Source: Sarcocystis neurona
Taxonomy: Eukaryota; Apicomplexa; Conoidasida; Eucoccidiorida; Sarcocystidae
Direction: 5' to 3'
DNA length: 64,000 bases
NCBI GenBank assembly: GCA_000727475.1
Contig: KL647289.1
Location: 1,304,036-1,368,035 of the forward strand
Below, in pieces: positions 24,054 to 36,478 of this stretch. The stretch's first letter is position 1, and each line of letters begins with the position of its first letter. The notes below the pieces were generated by a model. It saw only the letters and a list, made by a program, of their open reading frames with translations, did not search any database and was not told the origin of the DNA. A program made the position numbers and the translations under genes.

Positions 24054-25989
24054 ATTGTACAGACGTCGGCCGCTTGTACAGCTTCAAAGATGCAGAGCGT
24101 CGTGCCAGTTCTGTTACGGAGTGTTAAGACCGCTGGAATTTTCTTCGCGGCTGCATTGTACTGCAGCTCGTGGTGTTAGATTCAATACATACGAATCCGA
24201 CGCCACATCGATCGGTGGGAGTCAAACTTGAGACAATTAACCGTTGGCGCATCGAAGTTCATATCTTTCGTGCATTACTATGCTCCACTGTGCGCTGCTG
24301 TGAATATCCGCCCTGAGTGCCGTCCAGACAATTCACTGTGTAGACCGTATACTGGACGGCGCCGTAGTAACAGTGAGCATAGCGAAGTCGTTACATTCGC
24401 ATGCAGGTGTTCAATTTGCCGACGTTGAATACGAGTACCTGTGGCAGCGCCAGTTTGTTTTTTCTCAGCCACGCCCTTAGCAGGCGTTCGTTGAACCGCA
24501 GGTTTTCTGGATACAACGCCGTCAGGAGCCTTGAATTCTGGCCAGCGACGGCGCTTACAAAGCCGCACGGGTGAAAGGTCACTGGTACAGCATTGGCGGG
24601 TTCCAGTTTATCTACACGTGTGCGAACATGCTCATAACAGCACAGGTGATTGTTGTGCGAGGAATACTTCCCCCGTATGGCTGAACACTGGGCTATTTCC
24701 ACGTAGAGGAAAAGGCCGGCATCGCGGGGGTTCACTAATATGCAGTGGGTGGCCGTTCTATTAGGAGGGCTTTTTGAAAGAGTACACGAGTTTTGTGCAG
24801 CCAGAGGTTGTGGTTATACGTGTTCTCACGGTCGCCTCTGCTTGATGCGCAATCTGTCTGCTAACGGAGACGAAGTCAGTGAGACGTTCCTACATCGAAT
24901 TCAGTAAAATCCAGCTCCCCCGCGTACGGATGCTTGTAAGCTGTTGGCACTTCGGCTGACCCACTCCGATTCCGTCGGTGGTGGCTTCTTGCACCCACGA
25001 CATATTCCTCTGATTCCGGGAAAAAGCATTAAAAGGACCAACAGAGGACGTGCTACAAAGAAATGGCGTGCAGGCGGTCTTACGTTTACGTGGCTTCTCG
25101 TTGAATTCACCTGGAGCCGTGCAGTCGGGGCCTGCAGCTGCGTAGGTCGCCTGCCCCTACACAGGGTACCCATTTCAGGCGATTGTCTGTATGCACGTCA
25201 TGTTTGAGCACCAGAACCGTTCGCCGACATTCGCGTGCCCCAGAAAACGTCTTTCGTAGAGCACTGGTGATACGGTAGCTTTTATAGCACATCCGCTTAC
25301 CGGTTGTTGACGTAGCATATATCAGCCGCGACTGGGAATATCGTGATGCACCATCCCGCATGTACTACGGTCCCAACCACACCAAGCACACGACGCCCTT
25401 TCCACGGATTAGCAGTGGCGGCCTCCGCAAATTTTTATATTGCAGGAGCGTGCACCGTCCACTTTAGAACACCACAGCTGTGAGGCGCGACGGCCAACCC
25501 CCTACATGCTCTATGCAGCGCATGCTCCCTTACCGCCCCGAACACACCTTCGCATTCTTACGGACATATAGCCTCGCCCACACGCCAGTAAAATAGCCGC
25601 ACTGGCGGACTCGAACATGACGCGCAGACTCTCTCGACACTGGCTTCCCGGGTGGCTTACCAGCTTTTGGCTTCCTCTGGTGCCACAGCGGTGCACGCGT
25701 GCGTACCCACAGCAGCGTATACGAACAAATGCACATACAGCGGCTAGGCTTGCGACCCATTGTGCCGCTTAATGTGCTGGGGGTATTCGTCGGTCTTGCC
25801 TGAGCAGGAACCATATGCTTTCATGGACAATCGCTTGCGATGCCCTCAGCACGCCGGACAATCCACGAAAGCGGTTGATCATGGGCACCTGTGCACGGGG
25901 CCAAGAGAAAAGCGGGAGTCGACACAAGGGAACTCAAAGACAGCGCATGCGACTACGCGTGACCTTCCACTTACCGCGTCACCCGCCAT
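24054..25989. other. Spacer between the endonuclease IV and SRS-like genes
   Basis: The two genes converge here, so this holds both 3' flanks. Minus-strand frames at 24278-24568 (Lys/Arg-rich, 96 codons) and 24391-24735 overlap each other and cannot both be coding. Neither shows a motif. Nothing else is seen. Confidence 0.5.
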
Positions 25990-26583
25990 TTAATGGATTA
26001 ATCCCCATTTGATCCAAAAAGCAGCTACCGTTGTCGCCAGTACTGCCCAATTTGGTCTTAAGTTTGGGGCCTGAGCCGTAGTGGGTTTGCTCGGGCCCAC
26101 TTCGATTACTACCGTACATTTTCCTGTCTCTGCGGAGCTCGTTGACTGGCACAGAAAGCTAAAAGTCACTTTTTGTTTTGGAAATTGTTCTTTTTTTAGG
26201 CTAAAGGTGGCGCCTAACTCAGAATCCAGCTGCCCAACCCACCCTATACGCTGGCTTGTGTCAGAGAGGCCGAGGATTTCATTGTACGTTTTTGCGTTGT
26301 GGATAGTGCAAGTAACGTGTGGGCCAGGACAGGCGCATTCAGTCCAAGTCACTGGGTGAACCACACTGCTGTAGCCACAGCTAATGCTCGCGGAGGGCTG
26401 GGTGGGATACAGAGATACGTGAACTCCGTAGTTTTCCTGGTACCCCTTTGTCTTCTCTTTGCAATTCACACTTGTGCCCTCAACCTCCACACATACCCAG
26501 TAAACTGCAACAGCGGTCACAATACTTCTCGGAACACGGAATGCTTTCGTCGCTGTCTGCGAATGCTTGGGCACACCCACCAT
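25990..26583 (-). CDS. SRS-like (SAG1-related) GPI-anchored surface protein
   Basis: A small secreted surface antigen of the coccidian SRS superfamily, whose members coat invasive stages and mediate attachment. It is a single exon of 197 residues. An N-terminal signal is visible (basic region to residue 19, hydrophobic core about 21-33, likely cut near EVEG/TS). One six-cysteine domain follows, with Cys at 41, 69, 85, 92, 145 and 156 plus an extra Cys83. The blocks ISCG, ACPGPHVTC, FSLKKEQFP and FLC...GKCTVVIEV match the second SRS domain of Toxoplasma SAG1 in order and spacing. A C-terminal hydrophobic stretch (WAVLATTVAAFW, about 179-190) suits a GPI-attachment signal. I chose this ATG, internal to a longer frame that starts at 26727, because only it places the signal peptide at the N-terminus. 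Having one domain instead of the usual two is within the family's range. No second copy was found in the window. Confidence 0.72.
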   Translation of the reverse strand: MVGVPKHSQTATKAFRVPRSIVTAVAVYWVCVEVEGTSVNCKEKTKGYQENYGVHVSLYPTQPSASISCGYSSVVHPVTWTECACPGPHVTCTIHNAKTYNEILGLSDTSQRIGWVGQLDSELGATFSLKKEQFPKQKVTFSFLCQSTSSAETGKCTVVIEVGPSKPTTAQAPNLRPNWAVLATTVAAFWIKWGLIH

Positions 26584-28395
26584 TTCGTAGGGAGGCGAAG
26601 ATATTGTGTGTGCTGGATGCCAGCTCTCGCGCAATATACTCAGACGGCGGCAAAAGGTCCTCGTGGGCTGTCGGCACAATGGCGCCGAGGGAATGTAGGC
26701 TTCATTTGCGTCTTGGTGTGGCGGCAAAGTGGGTACCTTCCCCTAACCAATCCCCGCATGTCGTAAGGCTTCACAGACGGTGCCACGAGCTTAATGCGCA
26801 GTGGAATGATGTGGGTGAATACACCACGCGGCTTTTCAGTTACATAAAGGATGCTCCCCTCAGGAGTGAAAATTTGACCACCGTGGTTCACAAGCCAGGA
26901 ATACTGGAATTCTGTTTCCATTCCAATTGCGGGCTGCCGTTCGACCGCAGCACCGAGCAAACCTACCAAGAAGACGCGGCTTGGTTTCAGAATCAGCGCC
27001 CGTTGTGCACAAACCGCGTGCACTGCCCAAGCAATCCATGGATGTCTGAGTGGCTGCCGGAATACAACATAGCCATGCGGAGCTTGTCAAGCAATTCCGT
27101 GGCTTACTAGGCTTGCTACGCCGCAACGTGCCGAATGACGTGCGCCCGCAGGGTGGTGTCCGCATGTGTGCGACTTCGTACCACGCGGGGCGGGGCCGTC
27201 GCGGCGGTGTGAGCAGACCTATCCGTATGGGCCTCCTTTCGGTAGCCAGCCGAGCACGACATCGAGCCCACCGTCGAAACCAGCCGCGCTGAGCACAGTA
27301 GTCCGTTTCCAGTCGTCAGCACTCCCGGTGTCCGGCTACAGCTGTGGTTGGCGCTCAGTGTGATGCAGCCGCGGCATTGGAACAGGTGGAGCCGTTGTCA
27401 CAGGGTGCACACTGTTTAGATACGCGTGGCTGCTTCCTGTCGGTGGTAGCGCCGAGAACGCGCAGCCAGGAATGAACACACCTGTCTAGCGCTTAAGGAG
27501 TCTCCAACTCCGGTGCGCCCACAACGTACACAGTAGACGAGCGGCAGAATTTCGCGAGGTTGAACGGCGCTGCCGGCGTGATCTGTGTGCAGGTGCAGCC
27601 TAACAACAGGACTGAAGCAGAGTGCTTCTCACCAGCTCTTATGAGTGCTGCCTGCGTTATTCTTTAAACGGTGAGTGCAGCTCTTCCCGAGCGGCCTCCT
27701 ACTGTGGTGAGAACCCCAGCACTATTCAGTTGAGCGGCGACGAACGGAAGCTCTTCGGTGTAGTGCAGCTCCTTAGCATGCAACCGTCACAGAGTGGAGA
27801 CCGCGAGACAGTGCTGTACCAGGCTCAATTACTTCCATCGTTCCGTACAGCCGTGGCTGCCAGCTATTATACGGTCGCGCGGAGAGGTTTTCGCGTTGAT
27901 CATGCGTGTGGTGCCCCGCAGTGTATCCCAGTCTAGCGTCGCACGGATGAGATGATCCGCGACTTGCCACAGAAAGTGTGTATGTCGCGCAGGGGTTACG
28001 AATGCTTACGTAGTTCATCATGAGTAGTATTCGCCCTTCGATGTGTTTCAGGCTGTGTGCTCAGGATGTACTTAACAGGACAACGGTCACACCGTTGTTG
28101 TGTCACCCGAGGTGCCTAGATGTCGGCGTTGAAATTCGACTACGCCGTAAGAACCCGAGAGATTCCCATGGGGGACAAGCATCCACTGAAGCGCATGTCG
28201 AGATCCGGCGGGCTACACAGGATGTGCTATTACAGAGAGCGCGTCAGGTGTGTATATCAAGTTGCGGTTGAACTCGAGAAAAACTTATAGCCTCACTTCG
28301 TAACGGACAACGCGTCCCATGCCCGACGACCTACAACACGCAGAACCGCTCCTTACGATGGCAGAGGAGAATCCCCCGTACCTTGTTTACATTTA

Positions 28396-28446
28396 TAAGC
28401 TTCGCGTACACTGTTACCTGTAAGCTTCGCGTACATTGTCATCCAC
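28396..28446. repeat. Tandem duplication, 25 bp x 2
   Basis: The block taagcttcgcgtaca occurs at 28396 and again at 28421, followed in both by ttg/ctg-t. It lies in non-coding sequence. Confidence 0.75.
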
Positions 28447-29835
28447 ACGTATTTTGATGCACAGCACCTCACGGGCTCACGTTTGGTGGGAGGAGCATAA
28501 GCCCGTACAAGTGCGGCAGAAAGTGCAAAAAATGTTGCCACGATTTGTCTCATCGTCGACGTATCCGGTAAAATATATGCCCAGGTCTTTACTAGATGAT
28601 TTTTCAGATGTGAGGGTTCGAAAACACGTAATGCCTTGAGCCACTCTAGCGCACGTTATTGATGGCACTGCGCTGGGTTCCAGTGGGAGCAAGAACAACA
28701 TCAGTGTGTACAGTTGACAGCGTGAACAGTAAGTTGTTGGCAGCCAGACGGCGGCGTTCAAGTGCGTTTAATAAATTTACTGGACTCTCCTGCGGGCACC
28801 CCTGCCTGGATAGGGAGTGCCAGCTCTCCAAGCCTGAAAAAATTTTGGCGACTACAGCAACTGTAGAAATGATTGGACTGCAGGTTGCACAGGCGGCTCC
28901 AAAAGAAGACAGACTGCTGTCGAGTTTCAAGAAACCAGCTCGTTAAGCGGAGCTTTGACAAATGGAGGGAGTGGCTGCGTCAACTATGTCGACATTGGCA
29001 GAGCACCTTAATGCATGTGTACCTCTCCTCTGCTTGGAGAACACGTCCTACATACTGCACCACCGGATGTTAGACAGGCAACGCAAAAGACACGTTGTGG
29101 TCAGTCAAGTGTTTCAACGAGGAAGTCAAGAAGCAGAGTTGACACGGAGCACAGCGAGTTGACTTCGCTTCATCTTTTCCGCCTCTACACGAACGGATAA
29201 TCTTTCTGCACCGCACGTACACGGAAACGTGGTTCCGCAGAAGCGTAATTGAGGCTGCATGCGGCTGAATGTTACACCTGTTTGAAGGGGAGCCTGCAGG
29301 AGCACGGTTCCAGTTTCGCGCCTGCACAGGTAATCGGTGCTTCATGCTAATGTTCTTGGCAACCATGAATCCTCCGGGATGTTCCCCCCTCCTGTTCGAC
29401 AAATGCGCCAGTCTATGTCTCCCTTTCATATATCTTGCCTACCCCCGCGCCTCTACCCTACGAATTGCGACGTGTATTAACCACGCCGCAGTGCGCTGCA
29501 AAAGAAAGTCTTTCTGTCTTTTTGTACTACGAGGCTGTGGCGTCGTCCATTCATCAGCGATACGCTTCTCTGGTCTTCACCGAATGTATCTGTTAAATAT
29601 GATTTGAGCGGAGAGACACGCACCATTGCTGTGGGGGTGTCTTTTTTTAGCAACAGTCGTGCTACTCTAGAATTCTTGTTCAACATTCATCCCAGTAAAT
29701 CAGAGCAGCTAAAAGGAGGAATGTTCCAAGAACACAAGCAGAAGCCCACGCATCACAGGCCATACGTGTTACTAGACACCACTTTCAAAACAGATAGAGC
29801 TGCTGGCGTTGTATGTATTAGACAACATTCCCCCC

Positions 29836-29872
29836 ATCCGTCCGTCCGTCCCTCCGTGTGTGTGTGTGTGTG
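29836..29872. repeat. (TCCG)n and (GT)n simple repeats
   Basis: A short TCCG tetranucleotide run leads directly into an uninterrupted GT run. Non-coding. Confidence 0.85.
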
Positions 29873-32750
29873 GTCACGCGTGCAGCGCTACTGAGGCTTT
29901 CGTTTCAGCCGTCGACCCCTGGTAGACCATATTCTACGAGGAACCGGATTACGTCCCTGGCTGCATCTTGGCCCGACCTTAGAAATTCTGCCAGGTCGCC
30001 CTGCAAAAGCTGAGACGTCCTCTCTATAGACGTACCCTTCGGCAGCTCCTGGTACCCAGCATTTGCAGGTATGTAGGTTGCTCTAAAGAGGAGGCACCAC
30101 AGAAGGCGAGAATTCTAGGAAATCGTGGACGTTGTGTAGCACTTGAGCACACAGATCTGACACAAACTGGAAATAAAGGAGAAGCACGAGCTGGGGTAGC
30201 CGTGAATCAACGCGTGACTGGACTGCGTAGGCGCTAACACTTCGCCGTATTGCAGGCGCAGCGGTGGTACTTCACGCAGACAGCAGTGTGTGACCCATCA
30301 CGCGTAACTCGCCTCCGGCGATGGGGCTCCGACGAAGGCGCCCGGTATCGCGAAGACGGCACTGCACCCTATAGCTCATAAAGGCGGTTCTATAATATCC
30401 CATCCGTGCACCTACCGCCTACGCAGCAGTACGTCTGCCTGAAACTGTTCATACAGAGAACTCCCTCTCACAGGAGCTGTATTCAGCAGTCACTACGCGT
30501 CATTATTCCATCGACAGTGTAGTATCATACATGGAAATCGTCCAAAGGGCTGCTCTTGGGCAGGGGCAGAAGCGTCTCTCAAGTATCATCAGCACCTGTT
30601 GACCCCGTGTTCACGGAGTCATAGCAGGCGCCACGATAATCTTATCTAGTCAACAGACACAAGCAAAATCAATAGCAGCATTCCGAAATGTACACGTGTG
30701 TACATCTTAGGAGAGATACGGAAACACAGCTTCACAAAGAGCGGAATGGCCCCGCCCCTCGTAGCTGCACACCTCTGTAGGGTTGCACCGGTGCAATTCA
30801 CCCATACGCCAGAAGACTTTCGAATCCCCTTGAATTCAGGATGAGTGCTGTTGACCCCACTAGTGCCCGCCTACTACTACCAGTTGACCACAAAGCTGTC
30901 GAAAGGAGACACTCTTGCAAGTCGTCAGTTTCGTCACAGGCCTTCGTGGTGTATATATTCGCGGTGAACACTGGGACCATTAGAATGCTTGCTACGATGC
31001 GGCGGCGCGGGACTCAGAGAAGCTTACGGTGCGGGTGCTGCCTTCTACTACCAAATACGCAGCGGCATACAGACTTCAGGTGTGTATCCAGGCGAGCGAG
31101 CCACATACGTTGAGTGACGACTGCTTACCGCTTTCAGAATTCCCATGTGCTCTTCTGCGTCGAGCTCTGGACTCACCACTAAAATGGTTCTCACATTAGT
31201 TTTTGCTCGACAAATTGGCCGACATCCAATATCCCACGTTATTAACGAAGAGCATACACTAGGGATATGGATATGTATTAATGTGGACTCTTTATGTGTA
31301 GATACATATATACAGGTTCCACCCCCGTGCGTCACCCTCCCCGTGCCGTCGTTTCGCCCGTGCTTGGTCAGACCGTCACATCACAGGGTATACGGGCGCT
31401 CTTCAGCAAGACAATGTAACTGCACCGTAGATCTAAGCGAGAAAGTGACTTCCAGAACAATTGCCACCCCGGAAAATACATCCTTCAGTACCATTTTATC
31501 CGCGGTACGCCGGTGCCCTGTGGTGAAGTGTAGAATTCCTGAGGTGCGGCCGTGCATGCGCTTGATAGCAGGCACTCAACCGTTTGATGGAGGGCGTTCC
31601 ATCCCATGCACGATAGGCCGCAGCCCACGAAGCCACTACGCAACTTCGAGTACAGAACTTGTTACACACATCCAGCTCTTGAAGACAACTTGTGGAGCGC
31701 GCCGTTTTTGTCTTGAAAAAGTGAGTGTTTCACGTTGCCTTTCCAGACTGTGCGCCTTCTACAATATGGGAGCTGCGGGACAAGAAGAATGACAACACAG
31801 TGCCCATACGCACGGGCCGTGGCCCCCCTCTGCTGCGCTAGTTCACTCCTCCGTGGTTGTTGGATACCGAATTTTCAGGGGCACTTTCCCAGATGTCATA
31901 GGAGACGGTGTAACCACTCGTGGCTCTCTCGGGCAACATGTACCCGTACACGCTGAATGAAGTCTACCCTCAGCCGCTGCCTAACAAGAGACCACTCTCC
32001 GGAAGGGGGGCACTGAAGAGGCTGTTTGCTCTCTCACAGTGCCAGCTGGTTGAACGCTCGTAACGTTTGTAAAAACACAAGCACTGGTGAGCAAGGACCG
32101 GCGTATAGTGAGCCGCACGTTCTGTTTGAAGAGACCTGTCTTTGGCAAACAATGGCATGGCCGTCGTCTGCCCTAGCAGAGCGAGATAGCTGGTCTTCCA
32201 TTTTTTCAGCAGTTAAAAGTAACGTACGCCTTTCCCCCGATGAGCTACGTAAAACCTCGATGTTCCGCGTTAATCGTTCACAGGAAGCTCCCAGGCAATG
32301 CGTCACAACCACAGGCACACGTGTCACAAGTCCAAGCACACTTCGTGGCCCAACAATCACACGCAAGCGCATCGGGATGACAAATCTGCGACCACAGATT
32401 TGCAGGTTGGCTCACACTTTGCAGCAAGGAACGCTTTTCCCGTCAAACGCGCCGCTCTCATTTGGCAGAGGGAACAGCGTACCGTATTCGGGCCTCCATT
32501 CCCCGTTTCTAAGGTTTGGCAACCACACCTTACCAGTGCACTACCGCCTGGCCCATTCCCCCCAGCAAGCACCTGCCTTTGTTTCTCAAGTGAATTTTCA
32601 TGGTGCCACCTCGAAACCAGGCCGACGCGGGAATCAAACGTGCTTGTGCAGCTACTGCAGAACTCCGGCGTCTCGACAACTGGATATTCTCTGTCGGGTG
32701 AGCATGGCGAAAGAGACTGATGCGATAGAGGAACATTCCGTCTCGAACGC

Positions 32751-35700
32751 ATGCGCAGTCTGCGCTGCTGCTGTGATAGTGAACTTTTCTGGGGACGCTG
32801 CTGCACACCACCCAAGCAGGCACACCGGCAGTCCGTTTTCTTTCGTGGAAATCCCCGTCTCGCCAACTGCGTCACCAGCACTGGAGTGTTTCTTGGATCT
32901 AAATGCGCTGCATGGCCCTGTGAGAAGTGTGTGCGACTTCTTCCGTTGGCTAGCCCCACCCAGGACACTGCGCTATGCCACAAGTATCGGTGCGTGTGTA
33001 ATACTCAGACGTCTAATGCCCAGGTCCGGAAAGGATATCCCTCTTTCGGAGACAGTTGTCACAGTTAAAACGGCCTACTCACAAAGGTGTAGCTCAGCTG
33101 GTAGAGTAGTTCTTTTGAGACAGTCCGCCGGGTAGTGGTGTGCCGTGTCGGTGCCCCTACGAGGGTCGAGTCTTTTTATATTATTCAGCTTTCAACGTCT
33201 TTGGCGTGTGAGGAGAACGTGGGAGCACTAGGCCACGTGCTGGCGCCATTCGTCCGGTTATGGTTTCTGCGGTCTCCTGCGTGTCCCGCCTGCTTGCCGG
33301 GGTATGTTCATCTGCTTGCTCCGTTCAGAGTTGTGGGCGCGTCTTGCAACCTCGATACGACAGCTACAAGCCTACAGGTTACTCTTACTTCGATCTCCTT
33401 GAACTGTATGTCCCGCTCGACCTTGAGTCAAGAACTTGAATGTCCTAGTTTAGCGGAGCAGCGCTTTGCGTCGACAGAAGAATTTATGGTTATCAAAGTA
33501 ATAAGCCGGCTCCTTTGAGGTTGTAAGGGTGACGCCTCAGATCCGCTTGTAACACCGCTTTAGTGTCGTCCTTCCGGGCGCCCCTTCGCGACTGTTAGCG
33601 ACGCAATGCACAATGACTCGTCTTCGAGTTAAAATGTAATTTCAAAAGTGCGTCTCTCCACGGTGGAGCCCAGAGTGTTCTGCGTTCCTACACGTACACG
33701 GTAGCGTGTCGTATTGAACCGTGTTCTTCAGGAAGCCAGATTTCAATGTGGATTTAATGGTCTTAGACGCAAGGTACAAAGCATTGCAGAAAGAACTGCA
33801 TCCCGATAAGAACCTGGAAGCTGACGAGGTACGCAGTAAGGCGGCTCTTATGTAGTGAACGACTGAAAATTATTGCTCGGCGACCTAGAGTCCTTCTCCT
33901 GCCGAGCCGTTCACTGATCCGCAAGGTGTCTGGGCCATCGTCAAGCACACATACGTATATATAAATCTGGTACGCCGTAGGCACTGCACAGTTCTTACGG
34001 TTTGTCGTCCCAGTGGTACTCTCCCTGGTGGGATCACTAATAATTTTTCGCGTGTCCTGTAGTGTGGCAGGTGTATAAAGGTGTTGTGCGCGAAGGTTCG
34101 CTACATGTCAAATGGATTCCACTATTGAGAAAACGCAGGCACTTCTCGGGTTTGCCTCTCTACAGGCGGAGTTGTAGGCTTTGTGTCTGCGGTACGTATT
34201 TATGCGTCGCAGAAACAAAGAGCGTGGAACGACGAACACCGGAAGCAAGTTGCTCTCGCAGTGGCAATACTCAGATGCCCGGCCAGGCGTGTGCTTCACC
34301 TCCTTCAGCACCATTTCCCTTGCCTGCCTGTACGTTCTTCCCAACGTGTTCGGATGCATTGTAGGAATCATAAGATGAATACACTTCTCTGGTGGTGGTT
34401 TTATTTTTCTTCAGACGGCTCCTAGTGAGCTCTTCCAGGCTGGTACCGATAAAGTGCGACGGGACTGCGTGTTCGTTGATAATGCTCTCTGGGGGTTGGA
34501 GGGAACACCCAGAGTTTGAACAAGCACAACAGCGCTTCCGTTCGGTAATACTTGGCATAGCATAAGGCAGATCCCTTGCACAAGCTATGATGCGTCGTCG
34601 TTACGCATGTAGAATATTTGGCCACCTGCTGTGGTTACTCCGGTGGACGTTCCGGTTTAGAAGGCTGCCGGTCCCACACGTATCTGTGGAATGCTTGCGT
34701 GTACTCTTTTGATTGAGCGAAATTTCGTCCTTATCGTGCAATCCCAGACGACCGTTTGGCTACCTTGGGCCCCCTGTAGAAACTGCATGCAGGGTGCTAG
34801 CAGCTCGTCGTCCATTAGGCCCACGCCACATTTGTGTCCTAGTGCAATTGTGCCACACATGTCGATGCTTTTTTGTGCGCAAGGGTGGTGCAGAGGAGGA
34901 GAAAGTGGAGCGCGTAACAGACGCCAACCTGCTTGCTGAAGTTCTGGAGGTAGGCGCAGCTGCGGGCACAAGCGTAGACTTGCCAGCGATTGATCAAACT
35001 AGGGCGCATGCAGGGCTTACTTGAGTACACATGAACATGCGAATGCATTCAACAACGTAGACAATACTAGTGGAGTGTGAGGTTTGGAGCCCGCCGGTTA
35101 AACCTCAGCAGCGATACCGTCTCCAGACTTCCACTGTTTCTCTGGAAAAATGCTGTTGGAATAAAGCAGAGCCGACTTGCGTAGTTTGAATGCAGTAACT
35201 ACGTAGCTATTACGTGTGAACTGCCGCGGCGTACTGCGGCTGCACGCTGCGGAACTACCTTTTCAGATACCCAGAGCTTGCAGCATTTTTCTGCAACTGA
35301 AGCATACTACGCTAGCGTGTCGTCGGTGCGTTATGGTCTGGTGACGTTTCTGCAGTTAAACGAGGCTCTTGAAAGAGTTCGCACCCGGGATGAGCTCAGC
35401 TTTTTTGAGAAGTGAGTGCTTCTGAGACTAAGGAAGAAGACGCCTACCCATTTGGGCTCAGCGCCTCCCTTCCGGTGTCTCCCTGGGGGTAGACCTGAGA
35501 AGTTCATTTTACCGGAGACGGGACTCATGCTGGATGTCATGCCTGCTGTATCTCCTGTCACTTCGTCAAAGGTGGAACATAAGTGGCGTCTGAAGCGTAG
35601 CAGTTTGCACTGTTGATCTAATGGTGGCCTGGAAAATGTCCACCGCTAGTGGGCGGTCTTCTTTATTCTCGACCTTTCTCCTGAATGTGTCTGTTGCAGC

Positions 35701-36478
35701 CTTTGTGTTTTTACGGCCAGCAGATGGTCGTGGTGACTCGCTCGGTTACGGCTTCTCATTACACTAAAATTTTCTTCCTGCGTCCTCGTTGCGCAGGAGG
35801 ATTCGCGAGATTCTGCAGATTGACGAAAAGGAACTTGCTACTACGTATCGCGAGAAGGTACGTGTAAAATATGCGAATCCTGCTCCGGCACATAGCACCT
35901 GTGTCACGAAGCACGACAAGTGGGCACACACTCGCACTGTCAATACGAGAAAAAGTGGTTGAAAAGGCGTGCGTACAGTACGGGTCATATAAACTAACAC
36001 GCAAGCGCACGGCTCCGGTCATGCGTAGTTGGGACGCTGTTATAGTTGCACGTAGGAGGGAAGGTATTGCGCGCTTCGTCCAGGGCCGCGCCACGTCACT
36101 CTAACGCAGTTATTTACATTATTCTGTGTGCACCTCGTAGCGCTGAGTCAACGACTGCGCGGCACTGTAAACGTATAAAACCCGGGACCCGGCGCTCTGG
36201 CAGTTGTATTCGCGTGTACAGAGATTTCTACCCTTGACGTCGTGCGTTTCCAGCGGAGTTACTTTCTGGTAGCAAGGGTCCCTCCATTCACAGGCGGGAG
36301 GTACGTGTAGAGGACTGCAAGCGCTTGCGTAGTGTGCAAGCGTCCTTGTCTGCTGTCTTGGGCGGTTGACTCCTTTTTGCGTTAGGATGTCGAGGGTATG
36401 AAAGTAAATGCGCAGCGATATATGATGCACGCGGCCTTTCTAGATCGCATAAAGAACTGGGCTCCAGATGGTGCCTAA
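32751..36478 (+). CDS. HscB/HSC20-type J-protein, Fe-S cluster assembly co-chaperone
   Basis: A co-chaperone that delivers the scaffold ISCU to mitochondrial Hsp70 and triggers its ATPase during Fe-S cluster transfer. There are seven exons: 32751-32989, 33732-33828, 34213-34329, 34884-34949, 35356-35411, 35797-35857 and 36386-36478 (242 residues; human HSCB has 235). All introns are GT-AG with consistent phases. The N-terminus is Arg/Cys-rich with few acids, as expected for a mitochondrial leader. CEKC (57-60) followed by VRLLPLASPTQDTALC fits the second half of the HSCB zinc knuckle. The J domain has DARYKALQKELHPDKN, with the HPD triad at 103-105, then KQVALAVAILRCPARRVLHLL, with the spacing of E. 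coli HscB. The C-terminal helical bundle follows (LLAEVLE, LNEALERVRTRDELSFFEK, IREILQIDEKE, YMMHAAFLDRIKN). The start, and the third exon's 3' end at 34329, are the least certain parts. A clear first CxxC pair is missing. Confidence 0.85.

Larger units (their letters stand above)
26584..32750. other. Spacer between the SRS-like and HscB genes
   Basis: About 6 kb without a recognisable gene, between two divergently read genes. Frames of 90-220 codons exist on both strands (for example 26448-27110 plus, 31145-31792 plus), but they overlap other frames and lack motifs. A 25-bp tandem duplication is at 28396-28446. A (TCCG)n tract followed by (GT)n lies at 29836-29872. From about 29.9 to 30.8 kb even open frames are scarce. 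Confidence 0.5.

Noticed and set aside
26640..27023. Minus frame upstream of the SRS-like gene as a second SRS domain
   Set aside because: It lacks the cysteine spacing and the conserved blocks, and the signal peptide of the SRS-like protein begins downstream of it.
32026..33135. Plus-strand open frame of 369 codons, the second longest in the window
   Set aside because: It overlaps the first HscB exon in another frame, shows no domain, and has the His/Ser/Arg/Pro-rich composition of a chance frame. The HscB frame is supported by motif order across seven exons.
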